Source: Phymatolithon calcareum
Lineage: Eukaryota > Rhodophyta > Florideophyceae > Hapalidiales
NCBI GenBank assembly: GCA_977006965.1
Contig: OZ345352.1
Span: forward strand, 1,364,001 to 1,428,000
Length of the DNA: 64,000 bases
Reading direction: 5' to 3'
Under the pieces are notes generated by a model. The model saw only the letters and a list, made by a program, of their open reading frames with translations, searched no databases and was not told where the DNA came from. Below are positions 21,464 through 32,430 of the stretch, piece after piece. A program made the position numbers and the translations under genes. How positions within the stretch are numbered: position 1 is the first letter of the stretch; each line of letters begins with the position of its first letter.

Positions 21464-21477
21464 TCGGAAGCTCCGAA
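21464..21477 (+). promoter_or_regulatory. Conserved 3' UTR palindrome of Asp-rich gene 2
   Basis: TCGGAAGCTCCGAA, 34 nt after the stop codon. Identical to the motif behind copies 1, 3 and 4. Confidence 0.6.
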
Positions 21478-22314
21478 GCACTGCAGTATTGCCCAGTAAC
21501 AAACTGCCGTTGACATGAATCCATTATAGAATGTCTAGATATTGTTAGGTGTGCGCTCACTCGAAGCATACTGAGAACAATTTGTGATTAACACCCAATT
21601 CATTATCTAGCAACCTTTACAATACGTCGACAACTATTTCTGGTCCCTCCTCAGCTTTCTCGACAAGAGTAGGAACAAATTTGCTGCAGTTCTTACTTTG
21701 AATCATGTTCTAGATAGTGATATGCAGTGCCCTTTGGCCATCCGCAAGGAATCTACTTGGATTTGTGGACCCATGGCGTAGTATCGTGGCTCAGAGACTT
21801 GAATTCTTCTCGAATCACGTATGTCGCTATTAGTGCACTTTAAGGTCCAATTCGTCAATAGGATTGTTCTGGGCATCATCAGAGAGATCGTGACAAGTCG
21901 ATATGTGTCATCTCTACCAGTATGACTGGTCTCGGCGAAAAAACCGGTTCTAAATTTCTCGTGCCTCAACCAATGAAAGTTCCTGTCATCTCATACTGTT
22001 GATGGAGGGCACTAATCTTCTTTCTTTCGTTATTGCAGAATGGGTTAATTAACACCAGAACTTACCCTAGAGCAAGTCACTAATCTTCAAAGTAATTCCA
22101 AATCGTCATTGCTGATATAGAAAGATTTCCGCTAGTTTTTTTAATGCAAGTTTTTTTAAAAGCCCAACATACTTCCGAAGATATCCGCAAGGCTTCCTCA
22201 GTTGCTAACTTTCTTTATGTAGCTTACGAAGACGCACAGCCAGAAAGGCGGACGGAAAAATTTAGTATCTCAAATAATCCTATCCCAGTTGAGGAACTCC
22301 TGTATTGTTCGCGA

Positions 22315-22686
22315 CCTAACTGGACAAACTGGAAAGGATGCTATCGAAGATCTCAAGTCAGGCCTATCAAAAGACAAGCTATCATATGAAGAAAGTGCTT
22401 TTACAAGGAGGGCACTCGACGAAATACTTGCCATGTATCAGGCGGCCAAGGCCACTCTCGAAACCTGAAACCCGCGACTCAAGACAGTGGAATATTTTTC
22501 CCCCTCGAGGCTCTAAGCCAGAGGTAGGTTTTGATATTTCCGCCAGATCGTGTCGAAATCGACCACGCTAACATACAAGAACGATAGACCCTGTTTTTGG
22601 CCCAATGGCCTTCGCAAAGTTGCCCCAAGCGTCTGCAGATGCGTTGGTAACTTTTAAATAAAAAACTTACACTTCTTCTTCTTCTA
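22315..22686 (+). mobile_element. CTT-tail retroposon, 372 bp, 5'-truncated, with TSD
   Basis: The element ends in TTTAAATAAAAAACTTACACTTCTTCTTCTTCT and is flanked by ATTGTTCGCGA at 22304-22314 and 22687-22697. The 5' half codes in one frame for LTGQTGKDAIEDLKSGLSKD and on to RALDEILAMYQAAKATLET before a stop, so this is the 3' end of a protein-coding non-LTR element. Downstream is an untranslated region with the palindrome CGTCTGCAGATGCG. The last 288 bp are identical by eye to 25264-25551. It splits a mariner-like relic. Confidence 0.8.
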
Positions 22687-22697
22687 TTGTTCGCGAT

Positions 22698-23016
22698 GGA
22701 CGACCTCGGGTATCAAGGCGTCATTGTGTGATGTTTCCGCTAGTGCTCTAGAGCATGTCCGACTTTGGCTGAAGCAAATTCTCCGGAGTAGATGGCCGAA
22801 CAGCAAGAAGGACTCTGGGCGCTGGTTTGCTTTCCCATAGCGCACCTTGCTATGATGAATACAGGAAGAAAGATGGTGCGTCACAGGATGTGCTAGACGA
22901 GAAATTACTTCTGTGCGGATCTCAACATCAAGAAACCAAGCCTCATCAGTGTAACATCTTCCTCCATTCGCTCGACGCATCGAGAAGTCGTTTCCTTTGT
23001 TCACCCTCTCTCCCAA
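22698..23016 (-). pseudogene. mariner/Tc1-like transposase fragment
   Basis: The minus-strand frame contains CYTDEAWFLDVEIRTEVISR followed about 20 residues later by HHSKVRYGKANQRPESFLLFG. This resembles the 'F.DEA.F...G.V' and 'H..KV.VW' segments around the second catalytic Asp of mariner-like transposases. No start, end or inverted repeats are seen and the right-hand residues are degraded. The retroposon at 22315-22686 interrupts it. The family assignment rests on one motif pair. Confidence 0.45.
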
Positions 23017-23479
23017 CGCTCTTGTTATTTTAGATTATTTTCGGGAAGCGGAGGACCGGTGTTTGCGCACGTCAAACTCTAGATGAAGTACATTTGATAC
23101 ACTGGGTCAGACTCAGCTGCATTATAAGATGTAATTTCCTCGGTGCCACGTGCTCACTGTACTTTACCGCACAGCTCTTATTTGCTTACTAAATTCTTAA
23201 GTTCTTGCATCTAGCGGAGTTCATGAAAATATAACGGTCCTTAGCGGAACAGCTATCTTACGGTTTGATCGTTTCCCCAACCGCATATGCGGGAAAGAAC
23301 GTTTATCGTCAATTCCGAAGTATTATCGGCTACAGGACACCAGATATTGCAAAGCATGACCTTCTGCATATGCGGATAAGAGCCTTTTTTTTGAGCTCAG
23401 TTGAAAACCTGACCGTGATCGCTCCAGCAGCTTATCCATTTTACAGATTCCTGAACATCAATAGATTTTTCTCTAAATA

Positions 23480-24151
23480 GCTCCTCAGCAACAGAGCTCG
23501 CGAACAAGGAACTTATAGAAGCGGAGAGAGATATTGTCAACGCGAAAGTAAATGACTTCTTTTGTGAAGCTGCAAATGAAGCGACAGATACGACAAGCAT
23601 CAAGAAGTATCAAACAACCAAGATAATGGAGACCGCAGAGGATGTGGAAAAGTTGAAAAAATACCTATACCCCACGCGAAAGTTTCGTTACCCCCGCACA
23701 TTCTCTTCCACTAAATAAGACATAGAGCACTTGCCATCAAGTGGTCATTTGGAATGTTCCTTCCCATGAGCACCTCCACCTTTATCGAGCTCGACGGCCA
23801 ACATGGGAAAGAACTCATCGAATACGTGATAAATGGCCTCGCAAATGACAGAATATCCAAAAAAGGACAGCGCCTGGACTAAGCGAGCACTGGACGAGCT
23901 CTTAACCATTTTTCAGGCTGTGGAAAACTAAGGACTGCTCGCAACGTGAAATCACCGCGTGCGACAGGACAGGGGAGTAACCTTCCTCCTTGAGGTCCCG
24001 ACCAAGACCCCTGAATCGTGTTACACCAACAAAAAAAGAAAATGTTCTTTACGAAAACCTGCCAAAACCTCTTGGCACTAGGAATATTGCCCCAAGCGTA
24101 AGCAGATGCGTTGGTAACTTTTAAATATAAACCTACCTTTCTTCTTCTTCT
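23480..24151 (+). mobile_element. CTT-tail retroposon, older copy
   Basis: The 3' end is GCCCCAAGCGTAAGCAGATGCGTTGGTAACTTTTAAATATAAACC followed by CTTCTTCTTCT. Upstream, frames separated by shifts read a helical, charged segment (ELANKELIEAERDIVNAKVND), then ELDGQHGKELIEYVINGLAN, then WTKRALDELLTIFQAVEN before a stop. The last two match the 22315 copy (L.GQ.GK..IE, then RALDEILAMYQA), which shows that they are the C-terminus of a real protein. It is decayed by at least two frameshifts. Confidence 0.65.
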
Positions 24152-24477
24152 ACCGCCGATTCGGGCCACCCGACATCAATGATTGACGGTACAGGGTTCA
24201 TGCCTGGACCGGAGTGCCACTGCCATAATGAAAGAAATCCAATATCTAGACCAAGATGTTGGGATTGAGTTGTACGAATGGGCGGATTTGATGCTAAGCT
24301 CCCCGAAGCTCTGCACTTTTTGCGGCTTTGAGCCTTTGTGACATCAAGTACCTCTCGTATCTGCTAGAGTCTACTGCAGCCGTAAGGATGGGGAGTTGTT
24401 CGACAACTCAGAAACCTGCGTAAAAAAAAGAAAGAAACAGGTGCGTTAAAAGCTCAACATGAAGCCCGAGACTAGGA

Positions 24478-24989
24478 AGCAATGAAGGATATTGAATATC
24501 TCAAGATGTATGAAGACTTGCGACAAGCCCTTCAGAAAGCCCAGGAGGGATCTGTCACGAAGAAGAGGAGGAGAGAAGAAACAATTAAGGTATGGGAAAA
24601 GGAAGAAGAAGGCAGATCAATGAAGATTCCTATTGAAGGCAAGCTACCAGGGATCCGTTACATAGGAGAAAGAACAACACGTTTAAGGTGCCTAAGGTTG
24701 ACATTCAACCGAGCACCCCTTTGGAGGAAATCAGTGTTGGCTGCTTACTGTGGGATTACCGCGGTGGTCGAACTAGTCGCCTTACAACGTACTCTAGCGT
24801 TATCGAAGATGAATACAGAAATTGAGTTTGAGTGCAAGAGACTCACAGGAGCTCTTGTTGGGAGAGAATTACGAATCAAGAACGTTTTGAGTAGCCAGAT
24901 GACTGTAGCGTAGAGATTATGCAAGAGCTGCCCCGTTACTCCAAGGTGAGGCTTTGGGAGCTCTCAAAAATAAAATCATCAAATATCCC
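24478..24989 (+). mobile_element. LINE 3' fragment, young copy of the 4617-6745 family
   Basis: A continuous frame (24482-24913) encodes the LINE C-terminus: EAMKDIEYLKMYEDLRQALQ ... RKSVLAAYCGITAVVELVAL ... GRELRIKNVLSSQ. It is nearly identical to the 4694-5170 part of the other copy, and ends with the same 3' UTR (GGGAGCTCTCAAAAATAAAATC ATCAAATATCCCC). The 5' end is truncated at about 24478. It abuts the WD40-like relic within a beta-strand motif. Confidence 0.82.
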
Positions 24990-25263
24990 CATTCCCAGAC
25001 TGCTATTGATTTCGCATCCGACCCAGAGACAATTGTTTTTGATGCAGCAGTAAACGATGCGCATCTTAAATAATCAGTGTGTCCTTTAAGCCCCTTCAAT
25101 ATGTCAACCGTCAACGCATCTGTGACTACAATACCACTGTCTGCTCCTGCCGCGAACAAACTTCCACACGGAGACCAATCAGCTGTCCAGAACTCTTCAC
25201 GCACGGCGATCTCCATTCTCTGCGCGCTGCGCGGATCTGGGAAAAACGCTTTCACGGAGCACA

Positions 25264-25551
25264 TGCTTTTACAAGGAGGGCACTCGACGAAATACTTGCC
25301 ATGTATCAGGCGGCCAAGGCCACTCTCGAAACCTGAAACCCGCGACTCAAGACAGTGGAATATTTTTCCCCCTCGAGGCTCTAAGCCAGAGGTAGGTTTT
25401 GATATTTCCGCCAGATCGTGTCGAAATCGACCACGCTAACATACAAGAACGATAGACCCTGTTTTTGGCCCAATGGCCTTCGCAAAGTTGCCCCAAGCGT
25501 CTGCAGATGCGTTGGTAACTTTTAAATAAAAAACTTACACTTCTTCTTCTT
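25264..25551 (+). mobile_element. CTT-tail retroposon, 288 bp, with 15-bp TSD
   Basis: Flanked by CTTTCACGGAGCACA at 25249-25263 and 25552-25566. Sequence is identical by eye to the last 288 bp of the 22315-22686 copy, so it is a shorter 5' truncation of the same element and both insertions are young. Inserted in the WD40 remnant. Encodes only RRALDEILAMYQAAKATLET and a stop. Confidence 0.88.
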
Positions 25552-25613
25552 CTTTCACGGAGCACACAAAAGAGTGCCAGGCTCCATTATCAAATCTGCA
25601 CACACCAGTTGTC

Positions 25614-25742
25614 GACGTTAACCCGGGTTACAAGTATTTGAATATATGATCGAAGCTACAACGTAGCTGCTGAAACGCATCTCCCTTGCAGTCTCATGAG
25701 TGTTACTGAGGGCGTTTAATAAATTCCAAATTCAAGAAAAAA
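25614..25742 (+). mobile_element. Short poly(A) retroposon, 129 bp, with TSD
   Basis: Flanked by ACACCAGTTGTC at 25602-25613 and 25743-25754. Its 3' end, CATGAGTGTTACTGAGGGCG then TTTAATAAATTCCAAATTCAAGAAAAAA, matches the element at 37361-37562. No coding capacity and no pol III boxes seen. Inserted in the WD40 remnant. Confidence 0.8.
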
Positions 25743-26049
25743 ACACCAGTTGTCTCGAAAGTTCCACAACAAAATATCCGTCCTCTCCGACGGACCACAA
25801 CGATCTCTGTTTCTGCTCCAACAACGTTCTTTCAAATGAATCACCTTGATTTGCAATCAGTGAACCTTCAGATAGTCTGGGCTCCGGTGCCAGGTATCCG
25901 TTTAAAAGTTGTACGTGCCATACCGAGCTTGTCTTCAATACTTCCGACTGTCGTCTTCAAAAGTCCAATTGCAAATCGTGCAGCATTAGAGCACCCTCTT
26001 TCTCCATGGAAAATAAAGAACGTCTGTAGTGCACACAAGACGCGAGAAG

Positions 26050-26190
26050 TCATCTCTGTATGTGAATGTGGAATTATGGGTAGCACGTATGATAATTGGA
26101 AATCAGGCTGGAGTCGATGCTCAATATTTTTGAGTATCGAATCCAGCTTGCTTGGGCACATCTCTGTATTGTGATGCGGAATTAATTGAG
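26050..26190. repeat. Small imperfect inverted repeat
   Basis: CTGGAGTCGATGCTCA and, after a 5-8 nt loop, TGAGTATCGAATCCAG form a 16-bp stem with two or three mismatches. CATCTCTGTAT occurs on both sides. It could be a small foldback element; no clear target duplication. Confidence 0.4.
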
Positions 26191-26439
26191 CAGCGGCTAT
26201 AAGAATAAATGCGTATTCCCCTATGGGGCTAATAAGCAATGCTTTTTATTTTTCCTCTAATTAGATAACGGCAGGGCGTTAATCCTGTTAGCTATATGGA
26301 GGCACTCTTCTTCTCTGTCTGCCGCTCGTCACTAGACGATTCCACACGAAAAAATTGCAGTGGTTCCACGAGCGTAGCCTCATATCTATAGCTGGCTCAA
26401 CAGTTTTCCTTGCTTAACTCAGCAGGGAAATTGGGCAGT

Positions 26440-27680
26440 GGTTTCAGAGTCCTCTTGCGCGCCTTTCTCGTGTATTGGGACGAGAAGTGCTCGCTTCGAG
26501 TGAAGAGGCGTGTCACCACACCTTCCGCAGGCTTCCCATAGGGCTCTGAGGACTTCAACGTTGAGCGTTATATCGACTTTCAGCGTTTCAGCCTTCACCT
26601 CGTCTACGCCTCTTGCCTTTCCGTTTGGTGCTTTTCGGATGGCCGTTTCAATTTTTTCTTCATGTCGTCAGGGAAGGAGAATTTTCGTAGCCCACGTTGC
26701 CACCTTTCGGCGCCATGTCATGAGGCCGAAAGATGGAACGAGAATTCAGCGCAATTCATTGGGCTTCCTGTCATCTTGCTTCTTAGCTTTCTTCGTCGAA
26801 TTTTATTTTTCATCTTGGCAAGTTGCTTTAAAAGCCCCTGACGAATGCTTCTCCTCGAGTTCGGCAGTTTATTCTTGATACTGCTCTCTCTTCCGCTTGT
26901 TCACCAAGGTTTTGACTTGGCACCTATACTCTTGGTAACGACCTCATTTTTCCGCTGAGTGGGATGTTTTCGCTTTCCGGTAGAATTTCTTTCGCTTCAG
27001 AGCCATTTTGTCTAGCTCTGTGTTCCAAAATGACTTGTAGCGTGCCGGGATGGTTGTTCTGACTCTCCACGGATCACATTAGATTTTACGAAGTCTCTTG
27101 TACACTTGGTGCAGATCTCTTGTATTGTTGCGCTTTTTGAGGTCGTCTATGATACCTGGTATGTCTTCGTGGTGCTTGTGAGGCGCGGCTTCTTTCTTAG
27201 ATTCCCATCTTGTCTTTCCTCCGAGGTCCACAATCTCCCTGTAGACATCCGATACCGTATCGGGGGAGGTACTTCCCTTGAGGTCCTCGATAAGACGACA
27301 CATTCTTTCATTGACTTCAGCTATCCTCTGCGTCTCACCTTGGTCTCTTACATTGATTAGTCGCTGAAGCAGGCTCGGGTCACGATCTTGCCGGCTTCTA
27401 AGGCGCGTACATACTTGCCTTTGCTGTGTATTCCCTGTCCCTATGTCTTCCGGAGATTTCGGCTTGTGGTACAATGCTATGCAATGCACACGCAATTTGA
27501 TAGTTTTAGTTGAATGGTACCAGTTTTCCCAGCTTGAAGAAAAACGACACCTTACCATAGCGTACACAATTCCTTCAGTAGTTCACTTCTCTGTTGATCT
27601 CATACATTCACTTCGTGTTCCATAGAATTTAATTAACGGCTCATGCTACCTCCTGCTTTTCTTCCCTGTTCGTAATTAAG
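26440..27680 (-). mobile_element. LINE fragment: linker region plus start of reverse transcriptase
   Basis: The minus-strand frame 27079-27567 contains RDQGETQRIAEVNERMCRLI, a charged region between endonuclease and reverse transcriptase. After frameshifts, 26500-26650 reads AIRKAPNGKARGVDEVKAET and EVLRALWEACGRC, equivalent to the segment NRAPKGKAVGPDGI...IMLALWETCGRL of the 4617-6745 LINE. The fragment stops before the catalytic motifs. 27255-27680 is duplicated at 8315-8720. Confidence 0.72.
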
Positions 27681-29443
27681 TGGTCAATTCATCCACTGAG
27701 ATATTAAAAGCTGCTTAGATGCCTATGTCCACGGTCAGTAAATTAGAAGCATCACCATCTGCACCGGCTTAGATGACCAATTGTTGTCCCTGCCATCCGT
27801 CGCTCAGTTCGAAACACAAAGGGGCACATGATGTCAATGAACTACACTTCTCTCTCCTGGTTGTTTTTCTGACAAAGACCAAGGTATGCATATATTTGTC
27901 AAGCTGGCAAATGTAACATATTATGATACCTTCGGTCGAAGAAGAAAAGTACAGAGTAAGCCAAAGCCAGAGGAAACTCTGGTGGAGGCTCGTGGCGGTG
28001 CTGACGTTGCAGCTATTATGAACCGACTTTCCTCACGTGGGGACACTTGATACCTTCTCAATAAACTCACAGGAGCTCTTGTTGGCAGAGAATTATGAAT
28101 CAAGAACGTTTTGAGTAGCCAGAGGACTTTAGCTTAGAGAATATCGCAATAGCTACCCCGTTACTCCAAGGTGAGGCTTTAGGAGCTCTCAAAATAAAAT
28201 CATCAAATATCATTCTCAATAAATCCACTTAATTACGAAGAAAAGTACAGTAGACTGTTATTTAAAAGTTTGTAACGCATCTGTTGCCACTTGGGGAAAC
28301 TTTTAGTTTGCCAAGAAAGTTTGGCTTTATTCTGTATAAGGAGGATTTTCTTACGGTGGGCGTTCCACGGTTCGGTGGTCTACAAGAACCAACCTCTGGT
28401 CCCATGAGGAATGCAAGATATGTCGAATTGGATAGATTGTTTTAAAAGCTCCACAGTCTTACGTATGTAAGGGCAAGGCTTCTTTAGTTGCAGCATACAT
28501 TAGAACAGCACTTGTATTGTGTTTCGCCTTCGTGCTAGACCTCTAGCCTGTACGTGATTGTTAAGACCGAGGCTCAAAAACTCGTGGGCTCCCTTCAGTG
28601 CAGGAATTATTCATTCTCCGCACGTTCAATGAGGGCCTTGCTGAATAGTCGGAGCTCATCTAATGTTTCTACTGTTTCCGGTCTGTTTTCTCATTCGAGA
28701 TAGTAGCATGTATGCTTGGGTTCGAGTGTCGCGATATGCTTGTGGTAGACACCTGTGGCAATTTACCACATGTATACTGCCGCACGAGCTGCCTGTGTTT
28801 TACCTTGGGGAACCGTAGGATTGCTAGCCATTACAATATCTTGTCATACTGAGTCTTCCTTTTTCACTTCGAGTCAAGGAGATCTCCTTCCATCGACGTA
28901 TATTTTGATCTACGGTTTCCGGGCGCAGGATTGTTTGGATATCATTTACAGCTCTGCGAAGTGGCTCCATCGGCCCCTTCCAGGCGATTACGTTCCTTGT
29001 AAATTGCCATGCATGTATGTTTCAGCTTCCAAGCAGATGTCTAAATACATATGTTCCTTCGCTCTTGTCCTTCTCAATATATTGAAGGACCAGATTTCTC
29101 AACGGTGAGGGTCAGCTACGATCCGACACTGGAGGCGCAGTCTGTCTTTCCTTCCTCGCGCCTGTGGCCCGAAAGCTTGGTTAACGAATGTTACTTCTAT
29201 CTCTATTACGCCATTCTGTAAGTTTCCATCCAGACCGTTAAGCACATTGCGGACTGCCAGCGTGGCTGTACAATGACTTTTTCCTGAACGCAGTTCTAGA
29301 TGCTTAGGCCTTTCTTGGAAACTCCTCGTGTTCGCAGCTCGAATACTCTAAGTATACCCCGAGTGTGCGCAAAACTAACTTTGAAACATACTTAAGCAAG
29401 AGAATTATTTTAAATATAATTTATGAAAATATCTGGCGACTGG

Positions 29444-29457
29444 TTCGGAGCTTCCGA
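29444..29457 (-). promoter_or_regulatory. Conserved 3' UTR palindrome of Asp-rich gene 3
   Basis: Coding strand TCGGAAGCTCCGAA, 20 nt after the stop codon, as in copy 1. Confidence 0.55.
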
Positions 29458-29477
29458 AAGTCCTCATGCATAAGTCA

Positions 29478-30322
29478 TTAGTCATCATTCTTGTCCTCAT
29501 CGTCTTCGTCATCATCATCATCGTCGCAGTCGTCCTTACCGTCATCGACCCTGTCGTCGTCATCCTTATCGTTGTCATTCTTGTTGTCCTTTTCCTTATC
29601 ATCTTCATCATCATCACCGTCGTCGTCCCGATTCAAAGAACGAAGTTTCTTCTGGCGTAGAGAACGGGACGACTTCTTGATGAAGCGGTCAGTTTCATCC
29701 TCATCATCATCATTGTCGTCGTCCTTACCGTCATCGTGCTTGTCGTCGTCATCCTTGTCGTTGTCATCCTTATCGTTGTCATCCTTATCATCGTCATCAT
29801 CATCGCTGTTGTCGTCCCGAGTCAAAGAACGAAGAATACGGGACGACTTCTTGATGAAACGGTCAGTTACATTCTCATCATCATCATCATTGTCGTCGTC
29901 CTTATCGTCATTGTCCTTGTCGTCGTCATCCTTGTCGTCGTCGCCCTTATCGTCGTCATCCTTATCATCGTCATCATCATCGCTGTTGTCGTCCCGAGTC
30001 AAAGAGCGAAGTTTCTTTTGGCGAAAAGTGCGGGACGACTTCTTGACGAAGCGGTCAGTTGCATCTTCATCATCATCGTCATTGTCGTCGTCCTTATCGT
30101 CATCGTCCTTGTCTTCGTCATTATTATCAACATCTTCCTCTTCGTGATCATCATCGCCATCGCGACGAATCGATTTCAGGGTTGGTGATGCCTCCTTGAC
30201 TGCCGCGGAAGCCACCCGTCTCACACTAGCTTCGGAAGAATCATCGGAAGACGGTAGCACAGCGCACAGTGCAAGCGAGAGGAGTGCAGAAGAGCAAAGA
30301 TGGAGAGGGAAAGACGTGTCAT
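29478..30322 (-). pseudogene. Secreted Asp/Lys-rich protein, copy 3, frameshifted signal peptide
   Basis: The ATG at 30322 and the first 12 codons match copy 1, but one base is missing near 30286 (GTGCAGAAG against GTGCCAGAAG), which throws the signal peptide out of frame. Downstream the frame is open for 260 codons: pre-region LKSIRRDGDD, Asp/Lys runs and three basic modules. The modules are RFVKKSSRTFRQKK, a shortened RFIKKSSRILRS that has lost the RQKK part, and RFIKKSSRSLRQKK. The C-terminus is DEDKNDD. Promoter and 3' palindrome are intact. The frame could still be translated from an internal ATG but without secretion, so I treat it as a recent pseudogene or a sequencing error. Confidence 0.7.
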
Positions 30323-30399
30323 CGTTCTGGGACTAAGTAGAAAGAGCGTTCGAAGAGAGTGATTGTGGATTGAGGGCTGTGGGATGGACTAATCTTACG

Positions 30400-30430
30400 G
30401 ACGCTTTGGAGGAGAGGGGCTTTTATAGCA
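30400..30430 (-). promoter_or_regulatory. Core promoter of Asp-rich gene 3
   Basis: TATAAAAG at 30427-30420 followed by CCCCTCTCCT, 98 nt upstream of the original ATG, the same spacing as copy 1. Confidence 0.55.
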
Positions 30431-32015
30431 TTCGGCTGTGCATGTGATTGCAATTCGACTGGATCTGCACCGTGAGAATAGAAATGGAACGAGGTAACAG
30501 CGTGTTCCTGTGCTGTTTGTATGCCACCGGGATTCCCTGGAGCGTTTCTCTATTTTTGCAGGATAATTCCGGACATAAATAGGGCTTTTTTCCGTTGAGG
30601 GGCGCCCTATTGTCTATTCGTCTGCAGAATGTCTTCTTTTTCTAAGGGCATTCGCATTGGAGTGGTAGACAAGAGCCGTCAGAGTCATGACGCCATGGTA
30701 TTGTTCTGTTTACTGTAATAGTATAAGCATAACCGTAACCGGTTTCCCTCTTCTTCGAAAACAAATACAACATCGCGAAGAAATACCTTCTTTTTAATTC
30801 CCTAAAGGTATGTAGGCACAGTGCAGTCCTTATCTTGAACCCCTCCCACTTTGATTACGTCACAGCTGCAAGCAAATTGAGGGCACCCCTATCAAACACT
30901 GTCGCTGGTCGTTTACACGATTCCGCTCCCAATACCTCCTATTGACATCTTGCAGCCTTAGAACATGATGTCCCCTGTCCACCTGTAAATGAATACCACA
31001 GAGCGGAAGGGTTACAACGCAATGCGACGCTGCTTTGGTGTTGGCGTGCGTGGGCGTTAAGGGCTTCTAAAATAAAAAACATATAATTTTCCCGCTACCT
31101 TAGAAGCCTAAATAAGTCCTTATTCATAAAAAGCATTGCTGAGCTTCGCGAGAACTGAAATGAAGGTGAACAGAAAAACATATAGGTTTTTTTTTCTAAA
31201 CGTTGAAATAGTAGGAAAATTAACCATGAGACCTGCTACTTACTCCTCTATTCATGTACAGAAAAGATATTCATGTCTCCCAAGAGACTTTATGCTTTTG
31301 TAGAGCAATGAATTGATCATCATAATGTCTACAGTCTCAAAGTGGCGCAAAGGCGATAGGTTTCAAAGCATGTTGTGTTCCCAAGAATGAAAGGTAGATT
31401 TTTATTTAAAAGTTACCAACGCATCTTCTGACGATTTTCCCAAGAATGAGATATACCTGGGATGCATCATGTATGTATGTATCCCAATTATATCTTCTAT
31501 CTCATTTCTTGGGAAGATAACATGCTTTGAACCATGTTTCGCCAGGCGCCCGTATGTGGCCGTATACATTCTAAAGTACCACTTTCGTACTATGCAATGA
31601 GGCTGTTTTCTGAGAGCCTGTAGGGTATGCGACTGGAGCTGGTCTCCCAAGGGCAGAGCTAGAATCAAGGAACTCAGGTCAGTTAATGCTGTGTGTATTC
31701 TTACGCAAAGCTTACCATAAGGATTTTTCCGCTTTCTCATTGAGAGCCTTTGTAGGCTGCCCATACTTCAGAAAATTGCACTTGGTGATTCCACATCCCG
31801 CCAATGCGCATGGAATGCTTGAGTGTTGGCTCATGAAGTTTACAGCTCCATTATGTTTTGTCACTGTCTCACAGTAGATACATTGCTGCTGGGTCAGGAT
31901 GCAGGACATAGTCCCCTGTCAGTCATCTATTCGCCATGTTCTCATTGCCATCAAAATGTATTATCTCACAACTCATACGTGGAACAGGGAAATGGGGTAA
32001 AGTTATTAAGGAGAT

Positions 32016-32175
32016 GTGTACCGTAAGCCGGGATAACATATGAAAGTAAAACGAAAGAGTACCAGCCCCGAGTGGGTACAATAGAACCCGAGGGCGGAGT
32101 CCGAGGGACTATTGTACCCACAAGGGCCAGGTACGAGTACGTTTTACACATTTGTTATCCCGACTTACGATACAC
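32016..32175. mobile_element. Foldback MITE, about 155 bp
   Basis: The two halves are inverted copies. GTGTACCGTAAGCCGGGATA at the left pairs with the complement of TATCCCGACTTACGATACAC at the right, and GTGGGTACAATAG pairs with CTATTGTACCCAC around a short centre. The element is absent from the equivalent place in segmental copy A, so it inserted after the duplication or was lost there. No clear target duplication. Confidence 0.7.
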
Positions 32176-32261
32176 ATGTGATTTGTTTTTGTAGGCGCTA
32201 GAAAACACGCCGTTTTGAGAAGTACAAGTTTGCCGCCAATGGAACCTCGCACACATAGTAC

Positions 32262-32430
32262 AAAAATGACTCTTCACCGGACCGTTGCGAACCGAAGCGA
32301 TTATAAAGCGGTCCAAGCCCAGACTGCTGTCGAGAAAAACTTATTTTTCCTCTTCCCCTCCTTAACTTATATTTTTCTCCGCTCCGAGGATATAATGCAG
32401 TGATGTACAACTTACAAAATCCTCATCACA
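32262..32430. repeat. Dispersed repeat shared with 1351-1610
   Basis: Shorter copy of the repeat at 1351-1610, with GAACCGAAGCGAT, AAGCGGTCCA, CTTATTTTTCCTCTTCCCCT and AAAATCCTCATCACAT in the same order. Non-coding; present only in segmental copy B. Confidence 0.5.

Larger units (their letters stand above)
24990..25825 (-). pseudogene. WD40-repeat protein remnant, broken by retroposons
   Basis: The minus-strand frame carries WD40 blades: EFWTADWSPCGSLFAAGADS, then GHTDYLRCASFTAASKTIVSG and SDAKSIAVWE, the GH...WD spacing typical of beta-propellers. Upstream, past two insertions, the same protein seems to continue (GTFETTGVCRFDNGAWHSFV). It is cut at the 3' side by the LINE ending at 24989 and internally by retroposons at 25264-25551 (15-bp TSD) and 25614-25742 (12-bp TSD). 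Only about two blades are left. The specific WD40 family is not recognised. It was probably once a host gene. Confidence 0.6.

Noticed and set aside
31402-31764. 120-aa minus-strand frame
   Set aside because: It contains a retroposon tail and is broken by stops and shifts in the equivalent place of segmental copy A, so no support for a gene.
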